Below are positions 1 to 8,480 of a DNA stretch of 31,739 bases, piece after piece. The stretch is from Pseudomonadaceae bacterium UBA836 (GTDB lineage Bacteria; Pseudomonadota; Gammaproteobacteria; Pseudomonadales; Pseudomonadaceae). The position numbers and the translations under genes were made by a program. Position 1 is the stretch's first letter; each line of letters begins with the position of its first letter. The DNA is taken from NCBI GenBank assembly GCA_002296055.1, contig DBHE01000026.1, positions 1-31,739 of the forward strand. Reading direction: 5' to 3'. The notes under the pieces are model-generated. The model was not told the origin of the DNA. It did not search any database and saw only the letters and a program-made list of their open reading frames with translations.

Positions 1-543
1 TACCTGACCACTGGCAGCAAGCACGGGGTGTATGAAGACCTCGACTGGATTCGTGGGCTGGAAGTCTTCGTGCGTGATCTGTGGGCGGCCGAGAAACCGC
101 TGGTTGGAGTGTGCTTCGGCCACCAGTTGATGGCCCGTGCGATGGGCGGCAATGTGCAGAAGTCCGACCGTGGTTGGGGCGTGGGCGTGTCCTTCAATCA
201 GGTGATTGAGCCGCAGCCCTGGATGCAACCCGCACAAGAGTCACTTGACCTGATCGTCAGTCACCAGGATCAGGTCATCGACCTGCCAGCGCAGGCGCAA
301 GTCATTGCCAGCAGCGATTTCTGTCCGAACTACCTCCTGCAATACGGCGAGCACTTTCTCAGCGTGCAGGGGCATCCGGAATTTGAAAAGGCCTACTCCT
401 TTGACCTTATGGATATGCGCTCGCACACCATTCCGCCGGCTCGGGTGCGTGCCGGCAAGGCCTCGCTGCACGCGGAGCTGGACAGCGATTTGATGTTCGA
501 CTGGATCGTCAATTTTCTGCAAAAGGGTGCAGGCTTTGCCTGA
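1..543 (+). CDS. Glutamine amidotransferase, class I, GMP-synthase-like (5' end outside window)
   Basis: The reading frame is open from base 1, so the gene begins upstream of the window; 180 codons are visible. It is a class I glutamine amidotransferase: the nucleophile elbow GVCFGHQ puts the catalytic Cys at visible residue 38, and the partner His and Glu lie in GHPEF at visible residues 125 and 127. Such domains hydrolyse glutamine and pass ammonia to a synthetase. No synthetase domain follows, so this is a stand-alone protein of the family often annotated as GMP synthase-like or YfeJ-type; its ammonia acceptor is unknown. A GTG at 28 could be read as a start, but the conserved-looking residues before it (including GSKHG) argue that it is internal. 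The gene ends 53 nt before arfB, on the same strand. Confidence 0.85.
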   Translation, partial: YLTTGSKHGVYEDLDWIRGLEVFVRDLWAAEKPLVGVCFGHQLMARAMGGNVQKSDRGWGVGVSFNQVIEPQPWMQPAQESLDLIVSHQDQVIDLPAQAQVIASSDFCPNYLLQYGEHFLSVQGHPEFEKAYSFDLMDMRSHTIPPARVRAGKASLHAELDSDLMFDWIVNFLQKGAGFA

Positions 544-596
544 AGCCGGGTAGCGGCGTATCCTGCTCCGCACCCTTATTCAGCGCGGGAGCGCCC

Positions 597-1010
597 ATGA
601 TTTTTATCTCCAATCAGGTTCAGCTCGGCGACTGGGAAGTCGATATGAGCGCCGTCCGCGCCCAAGGCGCGGGCGGTCAGAACGTCAACAAGGTGTCCAG
701 CGCCATCCATCTGCGCTTTGACATCAACGCCTCCAGTCTGCCGCCGTTCTACAAGGAGCGGCTGCTGGCGCTGCGCGACTCGCGTATCACCAGTGACGGT
801 GTGATCGTGATCAAGGCGCAGCAATACCGCACCCAGGAAATGAACCGCGAGGACGCCATCAACCGCTTGCGCGAACTGATTCTGGCTGCCGGTGTGGTGC
901 AAAAGAAGCGGCGCCCGACCCGTCCGACCCGCAGCTCGCAGGTCAAACGGGTGGACGGCAAGGTCAAGCGCGGTCAGACCAAGCAGCTACGCGGCAAGGT
1001 CGACCTGTAG
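597..1010 (+). CDS. arfB: Alternative ribosome-rescue factor ArfB (YaeJ), peptidyl-tRNA hydrolase
   Basis: A 137-residue protein with the release-factor catalytic motif GGQ at residues 26-28 and a strongly basic C-terminal tail (from about residue 103, rich in Lys/Arg). This is the ArfB/YaeJ architecture; the E. coli protein is about 140 residues. Established role: the basic tail enters the empty mRNA channel of a ribosome stalled without a stop codon, and the GGQ loop hydrolyses the peptidyl-tRNA. The absence of codon-recognition domains separates it from RF1/RF2. The ATG start at 597 is supported by GGGAG at 587-591, 5 nt upstream. The gene converges on the phoD-like gene, with only 21 nt between the two ends and no clear terminator. 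Confidence 0.93.
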   Translation: MIFISNQVQLGDWEVDMSAVRAQGAGGQNVNKVSSAIHLRFDINASSLPPFYKERLLALRDSRITSDGVIVIKAQQYRTQEMNREDAINRLRELILAAGVVQKKRRPTRPTRSSQVKRVDGKVKRGQTKQLRGKVDL

Positions 1011-1031
1011 GCTGACTGGTTCCGCACTCGC

Positions 1032-2783
1032 TCAGGCAGTTGGCACCAGCACGCGATTGCCTGCGCCGGGCAGGGTGCGCAAGCTGCGGGCGCGGCTGTT
1101 GTCGATGCTGTACTCCGCAGCCTTGACGTTGCTGACAAAGCGCCAGTCCGCGCGTGCTTCCTCTGCGGTAAAGGTCACCAGCAGATAGCCGCGCTGATTG
1201 GCGTTCAGGTACTGCAAACCGTCTACCAACGTGGTGATGGCCTGCTCGGCTGCCGGGATCTGCGCTTCGCTCAGGCCCAGGTAGGACTCCAGCCCCGGTG
1301 AGCTGACCGAGGCAGTCGCAAACTCCACACCCACTGCATCGCCCGCCAGGGTCGTCAGGTTGTTGGCCCAGGCGTTGTGGGTGTCGCCGGCCAGCACCAC
1401 CAGGTTCTGATTCAGGGCCCGGGCCGCGCCCAGCAGTACTTCGCGCTCGTAGGCGTAGCCGTCCCACGCGTCCAGGTTGTAGGGAATCACCGTCTCGATA
1501 CGTGCAATCTCGGCAGCGGTGAGCGTCGGGTCACCGGCCTGTTGGCGCAGCTTGATGGTGACCAGCTCGGTCAGCATGGCGGTCATGTCGACCGCGCCCG
1601 GATTCTGCAGGGCGGTAAGCATCTCTGCGGGCAGCAGCATGCGGCCCATCAGCACCTGTTGGCCAAGCACCTGCCAGGTGGCGGTCGAGGTGGCCAGTTG
1701 AGTCTGCAGCCAGTCCAGCTGGGACAGCCCCAGCAGCGTGCGGTTGGTGTCGCTGACATCGGCGGTGAAGCGCGCCGCATCAAAGCCGGTGGCGCTGATG
1801 TAGTCGGCAAAGTCGAGTTGCTCATCGCGCCCGATGATGCGGGTGTCGAGCATGTGCAGGCTGACCAGATCACCGAAGTCAAAGCGGCGGTAGATGGTTT
1901 CTTCATCGTCGTCGCTGGCCGGGCGCACGGGCATCCACTCAAAGTAAGCCTGCAGCGCCGCCAGCTTGCGCTCGGTAAAGTCGCCTTCGCCGTCGTTGTG
2001 GTTCTCGGCACCATTGCGCCAGGTGTCGTTGGTTACTTCATGGTCGTCCCACACGGCGATAAAGGGCGCGCTGGCATGCAGCAGCTGCAGGTCCTCATCG
2101 GTGCGGTACAGGGCATAGCGCTTGCGGTAGTCGTCCAGCGAGAGGATTTCACTGGCGTTGTCGTCTGGCAGCAGGCGACCCAGCGCGGCTGCATCTTCGG
2201 TGGCGTAGCCGCCGTTGCCGTATTCGTAGATGTAGTCGCCCAGGTGCAGCACCGCGTCCAGCTCTGCCTCGGCCGCAGCAGCGGCGTAGACATGGAACAG
2301 GCCTGCCGGATAGTTGGAGCACGAGAGCACGGCAAAACGCACTTGCTCGATACTGCCGGCTGGCAGTGTCTTGCAGCGGCCGACGGGGGAGGTGAGGCCG
2401 GCGACCTTGAAGCGGAAGTAGTAGCTGGTGCCCGGCAACAGGTTTTGTGCGTCAACCTTGAGGGTAAAGTCACGCGCCGCGCTGGTGCTGGCGGTGCCGC
2501 TGTGTACCAGATCGGTGAAGGCGCTGTCGGTGGCGATCTCCCAACCAATCTGCACCTCTGCGTTGTTGCCATCGGTGGGGGTAATGCGAGTCCACAGCAG
2601 CACGCGGTCGGTCAGTGGGTCGCCGCTGGCTACGCCGTGCTCAAAGGCCAGGCCGCGCACTGGTTCTTCGTCGCTGGAAGAGGAACTGCTCGACAGGCAC
2701 CCCTGCAAGCCGCTGGATACCACAATGCTGCCAACGGCCAAAGCCGAAGCGCGCAAAAAATCCCGCCGATTGAATCCGCCCAC
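1032..2783 (-). CDS. phoD: PhoD-type alkaline phosphatase/phosphodiesterase, Tat-exported lipoprotein
   Basis: A 583-residue protein. The N terminus carries a twin-arginine signal (RRDFLRAS, residues 6-13), a hydrophobic stretch and a lipobox LQGC ending at Cys29, followed by a seven-serine linker; this predicts a folded, Tat-exported, lipid-anchored enzyme. An N-terminal PhoD beta-sandwich (about 43-140) is followed by the metallophosphatase domain: Cys155 in the FAVLSCSNY segment, GDY around Asp183, WDDHE at 245-249 and GDTH around 466-469. In characterised PhoD enzymes these positions bind Fe3+ and Ca2+ and hydrolyse phosphodiesters and monoesters. The start is GTG at 2783, with AGGAG 7 nt upstream. 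The family name is secure; the physiological substrate and phosphate regulation are not, since I see no convincing PHO box in the 121 nt upstream. Confidence 0.9.
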   Translation of the reverse strand: MGGFNRRDFLRASALAVGSIVVSSGLQGCLSSSSSSSDEEPVRGLAFEHGVASGDPLTDRVLLWTRITPTDGNNAEVQIGWEIATDSAFTDLVHSGTASTSAARDFTLKVDAQNLLPGTSYYFRFKVAGLTSPVGRCKTLPAGSIEQVRFAVLSCSNYPAGLFHVYAAAAAEAELDAVLHLGDYIYEYGNGGYATEDAAALGRLLPDDNASEILSLDDYRKRYALYRTDEDLQLLHASAPFIAVWDDHEVTNDTWRNGAENHNDGEGDFTERKLAALQAYFEWMPVRPASDDDEETIYRRFDFGDLVSLHMLDTRIIGRDEQLDFADYISATGFDAARFTADVSDTNRTLLGLSQLDWLQTQLATSTATWQVLGQQVLMGRMLLPAEMLTALQNPGAVDMTAMLTELVTIKLRQQAGDPTLTAAEIARIETVIPYNLDAWDGYAYEREVLLGAARALNQNLVVLAGDTHNAWANNLTTLAGDAVGVEFATASVSSPGLESYLGLSEAQIPAAEQAITTLVDGLQYLNANQRGYLLVTFTAEEARADWRFVSNVKAAEYSIDNSRARSLRTLPGAGNRVLVPTA

Positions 2784-2904
2784 GATACTGCTCCTGATTG
2801 ATGGTGATGGGGAAGCCGACCCATGCCCTGCGCCGTCACTGGCGTGCGGGGTCGATCAGCCTTCCCTTATGGCAGCTGTGCGTGACAGGGGAGCGACAGA
2901 CAAA

Positions 2905-3951
2905 TTACGGCTTGTCGACAAACCACATTGCGATGGCGTCGTTGGTCAATTGCTCGCGGTTTTGCGGCGTTGGCGTCCAGCTGCGCCAGCAGCGGGTGGC
3001 GTGCGTGAGGAACTCGAACAACGGCAGGTGTTGACGCAGTACGCGACGCTTGCGGTGGCTGATGACGGGGTTGAAATAGCCAAAGTAGTCGAACATCTGC
3101 CGAGGGTTTTTGCGTACCCACAACCAGGAACCCATTTCCAGCGTAAACGGCAGGAACAGATTGTCAGGGCAGTGCTCCTGACTGTGGTCATACAGGTAGT
3201 CCCAGAGGTCGCCGTGGGTGGTGTAGTTGATCGACTGCGGCTCGATGATATAGGGGTGATGGTGCGGGTAGGTCTGCTCGAACAGTTGCTTGAGGCGCAG
3301 CACTTCGGCGATATGCGCTATGGGTTTGTGGCTGCGCGCGTAGCTGCACCAGAGCCGGTCGCGTCGACCGAAGCCGCTGTGGCAGTCGACGCTCATGGCA
3401 AAGGGCGCGCTCATCAAGCGCTTTTGCACGGTGTTCACTACCGCCTGCGCCTCTGGCTCCATGGCGCTGCCCAGTTTGCCGCGGTACCAGGGTAGGCGTC
3501 GACTGATGCGGTGGCCGCTGACCAGCCAGGGCACTGGCCCCATCGCATCGACCGGGGCGTTGCGCATCAGGTCGACACCATTGAGGTTGCTGCGCCTGTG
3601 ATGCCAGATGCCGCCGGGGTTGATCATCGGCATGAACAGCAGGCGCACCCGTTCCAGTTGTTCACGCAGTTGATCATCCCAGTCCAGCCGGTGCACCAGG
3701 CTGTGCAGCCAGGAGATTAGTACCTGGGTGCCAATGCGCTCGACACCATGCACGCCACCAAAGAAACCGATCACCGGCGCCTGTGGCGAGCGGCTGCCCA
3801 GCTCGATCACCCGTACCGGAATCGACAGCCCGTTGACGGGTACATGCAAGGGGGTACTGACCCGCAGGTGGCGAGCAGCTTGATGCAGTAACTGCTCAAG
3901 CTGAGCGTGTTCGGGGAGGTGGCGGTGAATCTGGTGTTGCGCGTCTGACAT
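2905..3951 (-). CDS. M14-like zinc carboxypeptidase family protein
   Basis: A 348-residue protein (counting from the ATG at 3951) with the layout of an M14 metallocarboxypeptidase: zinc ligands in HGVE (His68, Glu71), the NPGG motif at 111-114, an NLNGVDLMRN substrate-binding segment at about 122-131, the third zinc ligand in DCHSGFG (His191), and a probable catalytic Glu272 in FTLEMGSW. All key residues are present, so an active peptidase or amidase is expected; the substrate is unknown, and murein peptides are one possibility. No signal peptide is visible, which suggests a cytoplasmic enzyme. An upstream TTG at 3987 would add 12 residues but has no ribosome-binding site, so ATG 3951 is preferred although its own site is weak. 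It lies 74 nt downstream of batD on the same strand and may be part of that operon. Confidence 0.8.
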   Translation of the reverse strand: MSDAQHQIHRHLPEHAQLEQLLHQAARHLRVSTPLHVPVNGLSIPVRVIELGSRSPQAPVIGFFGGVHGVERIGTQVLISWLHSLVHRLDWDDQLREQLERVRLLFMPMINPGGIWHHRRSNLNGVDLMRNAPVDAMGPVPWLVSGHRISRRLPWYRGKLGSAMEPEAQAVVNTVQKRLMSAPFAMSVDCHSGFGRRDRLWCSYARSHKPIAHIAEVLRLKQLFEQTYPHHHPYIIEPQSINYTTHGDLWDYLYDHSQEHCPDNLFLPFTLEMGSWLWVRKNPRQMFDYFGYFNPVISHRKRRVLRQHLPLFEFLTHATRCWRSWTPTPQNREQLTNDAIAMWFVDKP

Positions 3952-4025
3952 GGTGTGCTCGGACGTGGGGAAACCAGATGATCGCAACTCTGTATGACGG
4001 TTGGGTGAAGGTTATGAAATGGTTC

Positions 4026-5684
4026 TTAGACGTCCGGGTAGAGTGGCTCGATGCCGCCCTCGGTCAGTGCTTCGGCCTCGCGCTGTCGAGCTTGGGTAAC
4101 CTTGCGCACGGCGCGCCACAGCGGCTTGCCGCGCCAGGTGCTGTCGATCTGGCCGAATAGGCAGGCATTCAGTTCGTCCAGGGCATCGGCCAGCACCGGG
4201 TACGCGTGGCTCAGGGCAATCAGGTCGCTGTCTTGGCGTTTAGCCCAGTGCTCCAGCGCCTTGCGAGCCTCGGCGGGCCGGTTGTGGCGGCAGGCGGTTT
4301 GCAGGTCTGCTAGCGGGTTGTCGGGCAAGTCGCTTTCCAACCCGGCGCTGTCTTCGTCTAGCTGTTGCAGGCTGTTGAGGGCTGAACGGGCGTTGCGGAG
4401 CAGGTGAAGAGTCCAGAGCAGCGCGCAGGTCAGCAGGGCGCATATCAGCTGCCAGGGCCACAGCAGAGGCGCCTCGCTGCTGGCCGGCAGATTCCAGTCC
4501 GGGGGCGGCGCCTGAGTAGCGCCGTTACCACGCACGTTGAGCTGCACGGCAGCCAGTTCGGATGTTTCCAACTGATCGGTCTGCGTATTCCACCACTGCA
4601 CGGCGATAGCAGGAATCTCGAAGTGGCCGGCATGTCGCGTGACGACCGCCGAGCTTTCCTGCCGCAGGCCGAGGATACCCGTGTCGGAAAACTGGTTCTC
4701 CAGCTGCGGTTGGTCGCTATATTGGCGCAGGTCGTCGTTGTTCAGGTTCAGCGTGCTGAGCTCGGGGAGCTGACTGGCGGTAAGGCCGTCGGCCTGAATC
4801 GACAGCGTGCGGGTCAGGGGCTCACCGCGCTGCAGTTCCTGGGCTGGATCGGGCTGCCAGTTCTGGCTCAGGCGAACCTGGCGTGCCGGCAGCCAGGGTG
4901 TGTCGGCCGGATAAGTGGCGGGAATGGGGCGTACCTCAAGTTGCAAACTGGGCGAGCGCAGCTGCAGAAATCGTGCGTTGTGGCCGCTGTTGCTGCCGGC
5001 CTCACGGGGTTGCAGGGCGGTGGCGCTGAATAGCTGCGAGGGTATTTCCAGCGGCCCGCTGCGTTGTGGGTAGATGGCGTAGCGAATTTCAATCACGCCA
5101 TGTACCACACCATCGAGCGTGCGCTCATAGGTTTTTGGCGCGCCCAGGGCTTCCACGCGCGCTTCGGGGATATCCAACCCGCTCAGGGTGGAGTCGTCGT
5201 ACAGTGAAACGGAATGGTAGATGCGCAGGGTGAGAAGCACCTGCGCCTGCACGTAGGGGGTGGCGGTATCGACTTCGGCGTCGATGAAGACGGCGGCCTG
5301 ATTGGCCGGGTCGGCGCTGGCCAGTTGCTCTGCGGTCAGCACCCGCAGGCTGACCGGTTCGCTGTGTTCGCCGCCAAGCGACAGCGGCGGTATGACGACA
5401 AACCCTGTGCGCAGCGGTTGCAGTTCGACGACCCAGCGGGTCACCGGTACGGTGCGCCCGTTGATCTGGCTGACTAGGCTCAGACGGCGGTGGTTTAGTA
5501 CCTGAAAGTGCTCCTGCAGCGGGCTTAGATCGAGCTGATCCTCGCGGCTGGCCAGGGTGCTTTCCAGCGTCAATTCGACGGTTTGCTGCGGCGCCAGTTG
5601 AATGCGGTTGACACTGGCCTGCAGCGCGGCCTGGAGCGGCGAGCTGCAGCACAGTAGCACGATGATAAGAAACAGCTGGCGCAT
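4026..5684 (-). CDS. batD: BatD-like membrane protein (oxygen/aerotolerance family)
   Basis: A 552-residue protein with a signal peptide (residues 1-19, cleavage after LQA), a long beta-rich periplasmic region made of repeated immunoglobulin-like segments, one transmembrane helix (about 407-429) and a cytosolic helical tail of about 120 residues. This is the BatD layout, and the position directly after a VWA-TPR gene matches Bat operons. Bat proteins were named from Bacteroides aerotolerance; in other bacteria MoxR/Bat clusters have been linked to envelope stress, but the molecular role is unsettled. The ATG at 5684 shares bases with the TAA of the preceding gene (TAATG junction), indicating translational coupling. 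Confidence 0.85.
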   Translation of the reverse strand: MRQLFLIIVLLCCSSPLQAALQASVNRIQLAPQQTVELTLESTLASREDQLDLSPLQEHFQVLNHRRLSLVSQINGRTVPVTRWVVELQPLRTGFVVIPPLSLGGEHSEPVSLRVLTAEQLASADPANQAAVFIDAEVDTATPYVQAQVLLTLRIYHSVSLYDDSTLSGLDIPEARVEALGAPKTYERTLDGVVHGVIEIRYAIYPQRSGPLEIPSQLFSATALQPREAGSNSGHNARFLQLRSPSLQLEVRPIPATYPADTPWLPARQVRLSQNWQPDPAQELQRGEPLTRTLSIQADGLTASQLPELSTLNLNNDDLRQYSDQPQLENQFSDTGILGLRQESSAVVTRHAGHFEIPAIAVQWWNTQTDQLETSELAAVQLNVRGNGATQAPPPDWNLPASSEAPLLWPWQLICALLTCALLWTLHLLRNARSALNSLQQLDEDSAGLESDLPDNPLADLQTACRHNRPAEARKALEHWAKRQDSDLIALSHAYPVLADALDELNACLFGQIDSTWRGKPLWRAVRKVTQARQREAEALTEGGIEPLYPDV

Positions 5685-7492
5685 TATCGTGGGCGTCCGT
5701 CGGGTTGTTGCAGGTGTTGATAGAGGAACTTGCGGCGCAGCAGTTCGGCCGGGTTATCGGGTATGTCCCGTAGCCATTGTTGCACAGCTTGTTGCTGTTC
5801 GATCTGTTGCCGGCTGCTGCCACCGCCGCCGCTACCGCCATGCTGAGTGGCGTCACCCGCATCCTCCGGGCTGGCGATCAGCTCGCCGGGTAGGGCGCCA
5901 GTGCTTTGTCCCTGGGATTCGCCGCTGCTGTTGCCTTGTGCACTAGCGGCAGGGTCCAGACTGCCGGCGCTGCTGCTTTCGCCGCTACTGGCCTGGCCCG
6001 AGTCGCTGGCACCGTCGACCTCTGCTTCGCCCGGATTGTTGCCCCCGGGCTGGGTATCTGGCTCGGCGTTCTCGTTCGCGGGCTGCTCTTGCGCTGGCTC
6101 TTCATCGGGATCGGCCTGCTCCTGCAGGCTCGCCAGATAGGCCTCGACCTGCTGGCGGTTATGGCGTGCAGCGGTGTGGTCGGGCGCTTGCGTCAGAGTA
6201 GCTTCAAAGGCGAGTAGTGCGCCCTGGTAGTCCTCGGCCAACGCCAGGGCGGTGCCCTGACTGAAGTGATAGTGAGCGTTGTCGGGTTCGGCGTTGGCCA
6301 TGGCGCCCCAAGCGTCAGCTGCCGCCCGGTAGTCGCCAGCCTGTAACAGCGCCCAGGCGCGCCACTGCGGATCTTCAAAGCGGCTGGCGGCTTCTGCAGC
6401 CTGACCGGCCTGCAGTAGAGCACTGGCCTGTTGGTCTGGGCGCTGCCACAGGTCTTGCCAGCCGAGGGCATTTGCCGGGAACGGCAGCCACAGGGCACAG
6501 AGCATCAGCAGTAGCCAGCCACGGCGTGCGCCCAGCGCTGCCAGCGGTAACAGCAATAACAGTAGCCAATGGCCCTGATCTTGCCGCTGGACGCTCAGCC
6601 CGACGTCACTTGGCTGGCTGCTGGTGTCGGCCAGTAGTTGCTGCAGGTCCCGCTCATCGGCACTGAGGCGGCGGTAATCACCGCCCTCGGATCGAGCAAA
6701 ATCGAGCATCGCCTGTTCATCCAGACGCGGCAGCAGAATCCGCCCCTGGTCGTCGCGCATAAAGCCGCCTTCGGCCAACGGAATGGGCGCACCGTCAGCC
6801 GTACCAATGCCGATGATACGCAGGGCCGCGCCCAGCTCACGGGCGCTGACAGACAGGCTGTCACTGCTCACCCCCTCAATGCTGCTGGCCAGTAGCAGTA
6901 CCTGAGTGGCGCTGTCGCCGCGCTGTGAGCGCATGTCGGCGGCCAGTTGCAGCGCCTGATCGAGCTGCTGTCCGCGCACTGGCATGATGTCCGGGTGCAA
7001 TGCGTCCAGCAGGTTGCGCAGGGTGTCGTGGTCGCGGGTCAGCGGGGCGACCAGGTGGGCGCTGCCAGCGTAGGCAATCAGCGCCACACGGCGGTCCGGG
7101 TAGCGTTGAAGGAGGTCGCGAATTTTGCGCTTTGCCTGCTCCAGACGGGTCGGTGGCAGGTCGTTGGAGAGCATGCTGCGCGAGACCTGCAACACCAGGA
7201 TCAGGCTGCCGCTGTCTTCGCGGCGCTGGGTGTTGTCTGACTCCCAGGCCGGGCCGGCGAGAATCACCAGGCTGAGGCTCCAGACGCAGGCCAGCAGCAA
7301 ATAGCGGCCCATATAATGGCGTCCGGTCTGATGCTGTAGCAGCGCCTTGCGAAGGTTGGCCGGCAGCAGGGCATCCCAGCCGGAATGCTGGCGATGATGG
7401 CGGTACAGGTAGCCGCACAGCAGCAGCGCCGGAATCAGTCCTAAGAGCCACAGGGGGCGCAGAAAGGCGAAGGGCATTACCGACTCAGGCAT
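5684..7492 (-). CDS. BatB/BatC-like protein: von Willebrand A domain plus TPR repeats
   Basis: A 602-residue protein starting at ATG 7492; GGAGG lies 4 nt upstream and the start overlaps the end of batA by 8 nt. In order: transmembrane helices at about 8-30 and 61-83, a VWA fold at about 96-300, two hydrophobic segments at about 309-340, TPR-like helices at about 355-450, an acidic/Gly-Ser-Gln low-complexity region at about 459-565, and a short conserved-looking helix at the C terminus (about 571-596). The VWA metal site is degenerate: the DxSxS position reads QVSRS (Gln102), the Thr loop reads RGQQLDQ, and the usual TDG is replaced by a Ser-Ser segment near 203-204. It therefore probably works as a protein-binding scaffold without Mg2+. 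A longer reading from 7624 would only run into the batA coding sequence. Confidence 0.85.
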   Translation of the reverse strand: MPESVMPFAFLRPLWLLGLIPALLLCGYLYRHHRQHSGWDALLPANLRKALLQHQTGRHYMGRYLLLACVWSLSLVILAGPAWESDNTQRREDSGSLILVLQVSRSMLSNDLPPTRLEQAKRKIRDLLQRYPDRRVALIAYAGSAHLVAPLTRDHDTLRNLLDALHPDIMPVRGQQLDQALQLAADMRSQRGDSATQVLLLASSIEGVSSDSLSVSARELGAALRIIGIGTADGAPIPLAEGGFMRDDQGRILLPRLDEQAMLDFARSEGGDYRRLSADERDLQQLLADTSSQPSDVGLSVQRQDQGHWLLLLLLPLAALGARRGWLLLMLCALWLPFPANALGWQDLWQRPDQQASALLQAGQAAEAASRFEDPQWRAWALLQAGDYRAAADAWGAMANAEPDNAHYHFSQGTALALAEDYQGALLAFEATLTQAPDHTAARHNRQQVEAYLASLQEQADPDEEPAQEQPANENAEPDTQPGGNNPGEAEVDGASDSGQASSGESSSAGSLDPAASAQGNSSGESQGQSTGALPGELIASPEDAGDATQHGGSGGGGSSRQQIEQQQAVQQWLRDIPDNPAELLRRKFLYQHLQQPDGRPR

Positions 7493-8480
7493 GCATCCTC
7501 CGGCGCACCGGGCGACTGCTCCACAGCGCGCTGAGCAGTAGCGCCAGTGCCAGCGGCCAAGGGTAGAGTGGTTTGGCCTCGCGGCTGGCCCGGTCGGCCC
7601 GCTGGCTGGGCTCAAGCTGCTCAATACGCTCGATCATCTGTTGCAGCGCAGCACTGTCGCTGACGCGGAAGTAGTCGCCGCCGGTCAGCTTGGCAATTTC
7701 TTGCAGTGTGGCCTCGTCGAGATCGCTGGCGGGGTCGCTGTCGCCTTCCAGAATGCTCAGCAAATCACTCTGACCACCGCCTTCGGCGCCGACACCAACG
7801 GTAAAAATGCGGATGTGCGCATCGCTGGCTATGCGTGCTGCCTGGATGGGCGACATGCTGCCGGCGGTATTGGCGCCGTCGGTAACCAGCAGCAGGACGC
7901 GACTGTTGGCCGGCTGCGCGTTCAGGCGCTTGATGGCCAGACCAATGGCGTCGCCGATGGCGGTATCGCGTCCGGCCAGGCCGATAAAGGCCTCGTTCAA
8001 CCAGGTGCTGACGCTGTCCAGGTCGTAGGTCAGGGGCGACTGCACATAGGCCTTGTCGCCAAACAGGATTAACCCCAGGCGGTCGCCGCCACGCTGACCG
8101 ATCAGCTCGCTGAGCCAGTGCTTGACGACGCTCAGGCGATCGCTGGCAGCGCCATCAAGCTCCAGGTCGCGGGTGTCCATACTGGCCGACAGGTCAATGG
8201 CGAGCATCATGTCGCGCCCGCTGCTGAGCGGTGGCAGGGGCGCACCCAGCAGCTGCGGGCGGGCGCAGGCCATTACCAGCAGTAGCCAAATCAGAATCAG
8301 TGGCGCGGCGCTGCGCGGGGCATGCACCAGCGCTTCATGTTCGCTATCCAGCCGCTTAAGCCGAGGCAGAAAGGCGACCTGCAGGGCTCTGGCTGGACGC
8401 TCGGCCGCAGGCAGCAGCCAGCGCAGCAGCCAGGGCAGCGGTAGCAGTAACAGGGCGGCGGGCCAGGCAAATTCAAACAT
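7485..8480 (-). CDS. batA: BatA-like von Willebrand A domain membrane protein
   Basis: A 331-residue protein: two N-terminal transmembrane helices (about 5-24 and 58-77), a VWA domain (about 90-290) and a C-terminal transmembrane helix (about 306-322). The metal-ion-dependent adhesion site is intact: Asp96-x-Ser98-x-Ser100, Thr173 in RDTAIGD, and Asp201 in VTDGAN. VWA proteins of this type pair with MoxR ATPases and are thought to act as metal-dependent binding or chaperone-like platforms at the inner membrane. The start overlaps the end of the upstream DUF4381 gene by 8 nt and the stop overlaps the start of the next VWA gene by 8 nt, so the three are clearly one transcriptional and translational unit. 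Confidence 0.9.
   Translation of the reverse strand: MFEFAWPAALLLLPLPWLLRWLLPAAERPARALQVAFLPRLKRLDSEHEALVHAPRSAAPLILIWLLLVMACARPQLLGAPLPPLSSGRDMMLAIDLSASMDTRDLELDGAASDRLSVVKHWLSELIGQRGGDRLGLILFGDKAYVQSPLTYDLDSVSTWLNEAFIGLAGRDTAIGDAIGLAIKRLNAQPANSRVLLLVTDGANTAGSMSPIQAARIASDAHIRIFTVGVGAEGGGQSDLLSILEGDSDPASDLDEATLQEIAKLTGGDYFRVSDSAALQQMIERIEQLEPSQRADRASREAKPLYPWPLALALLLSALWSSRPVRRRMHA

Noticed and set aside
1377..2801. A 474-codon open frame opposite the phoD-like gene
   Set aside because: Antisense shadow of a gene with clear Tat signal and metallophosphatase motifs; no motif of its own.
7493..7624. N-terminal extension of the VWA-TPR protein
   Set aside because: It lies entirely within the batA coding sequence and lacks a ribosome-binding site; ATG 7492 with GGAGG fits the operon overlap pattern.
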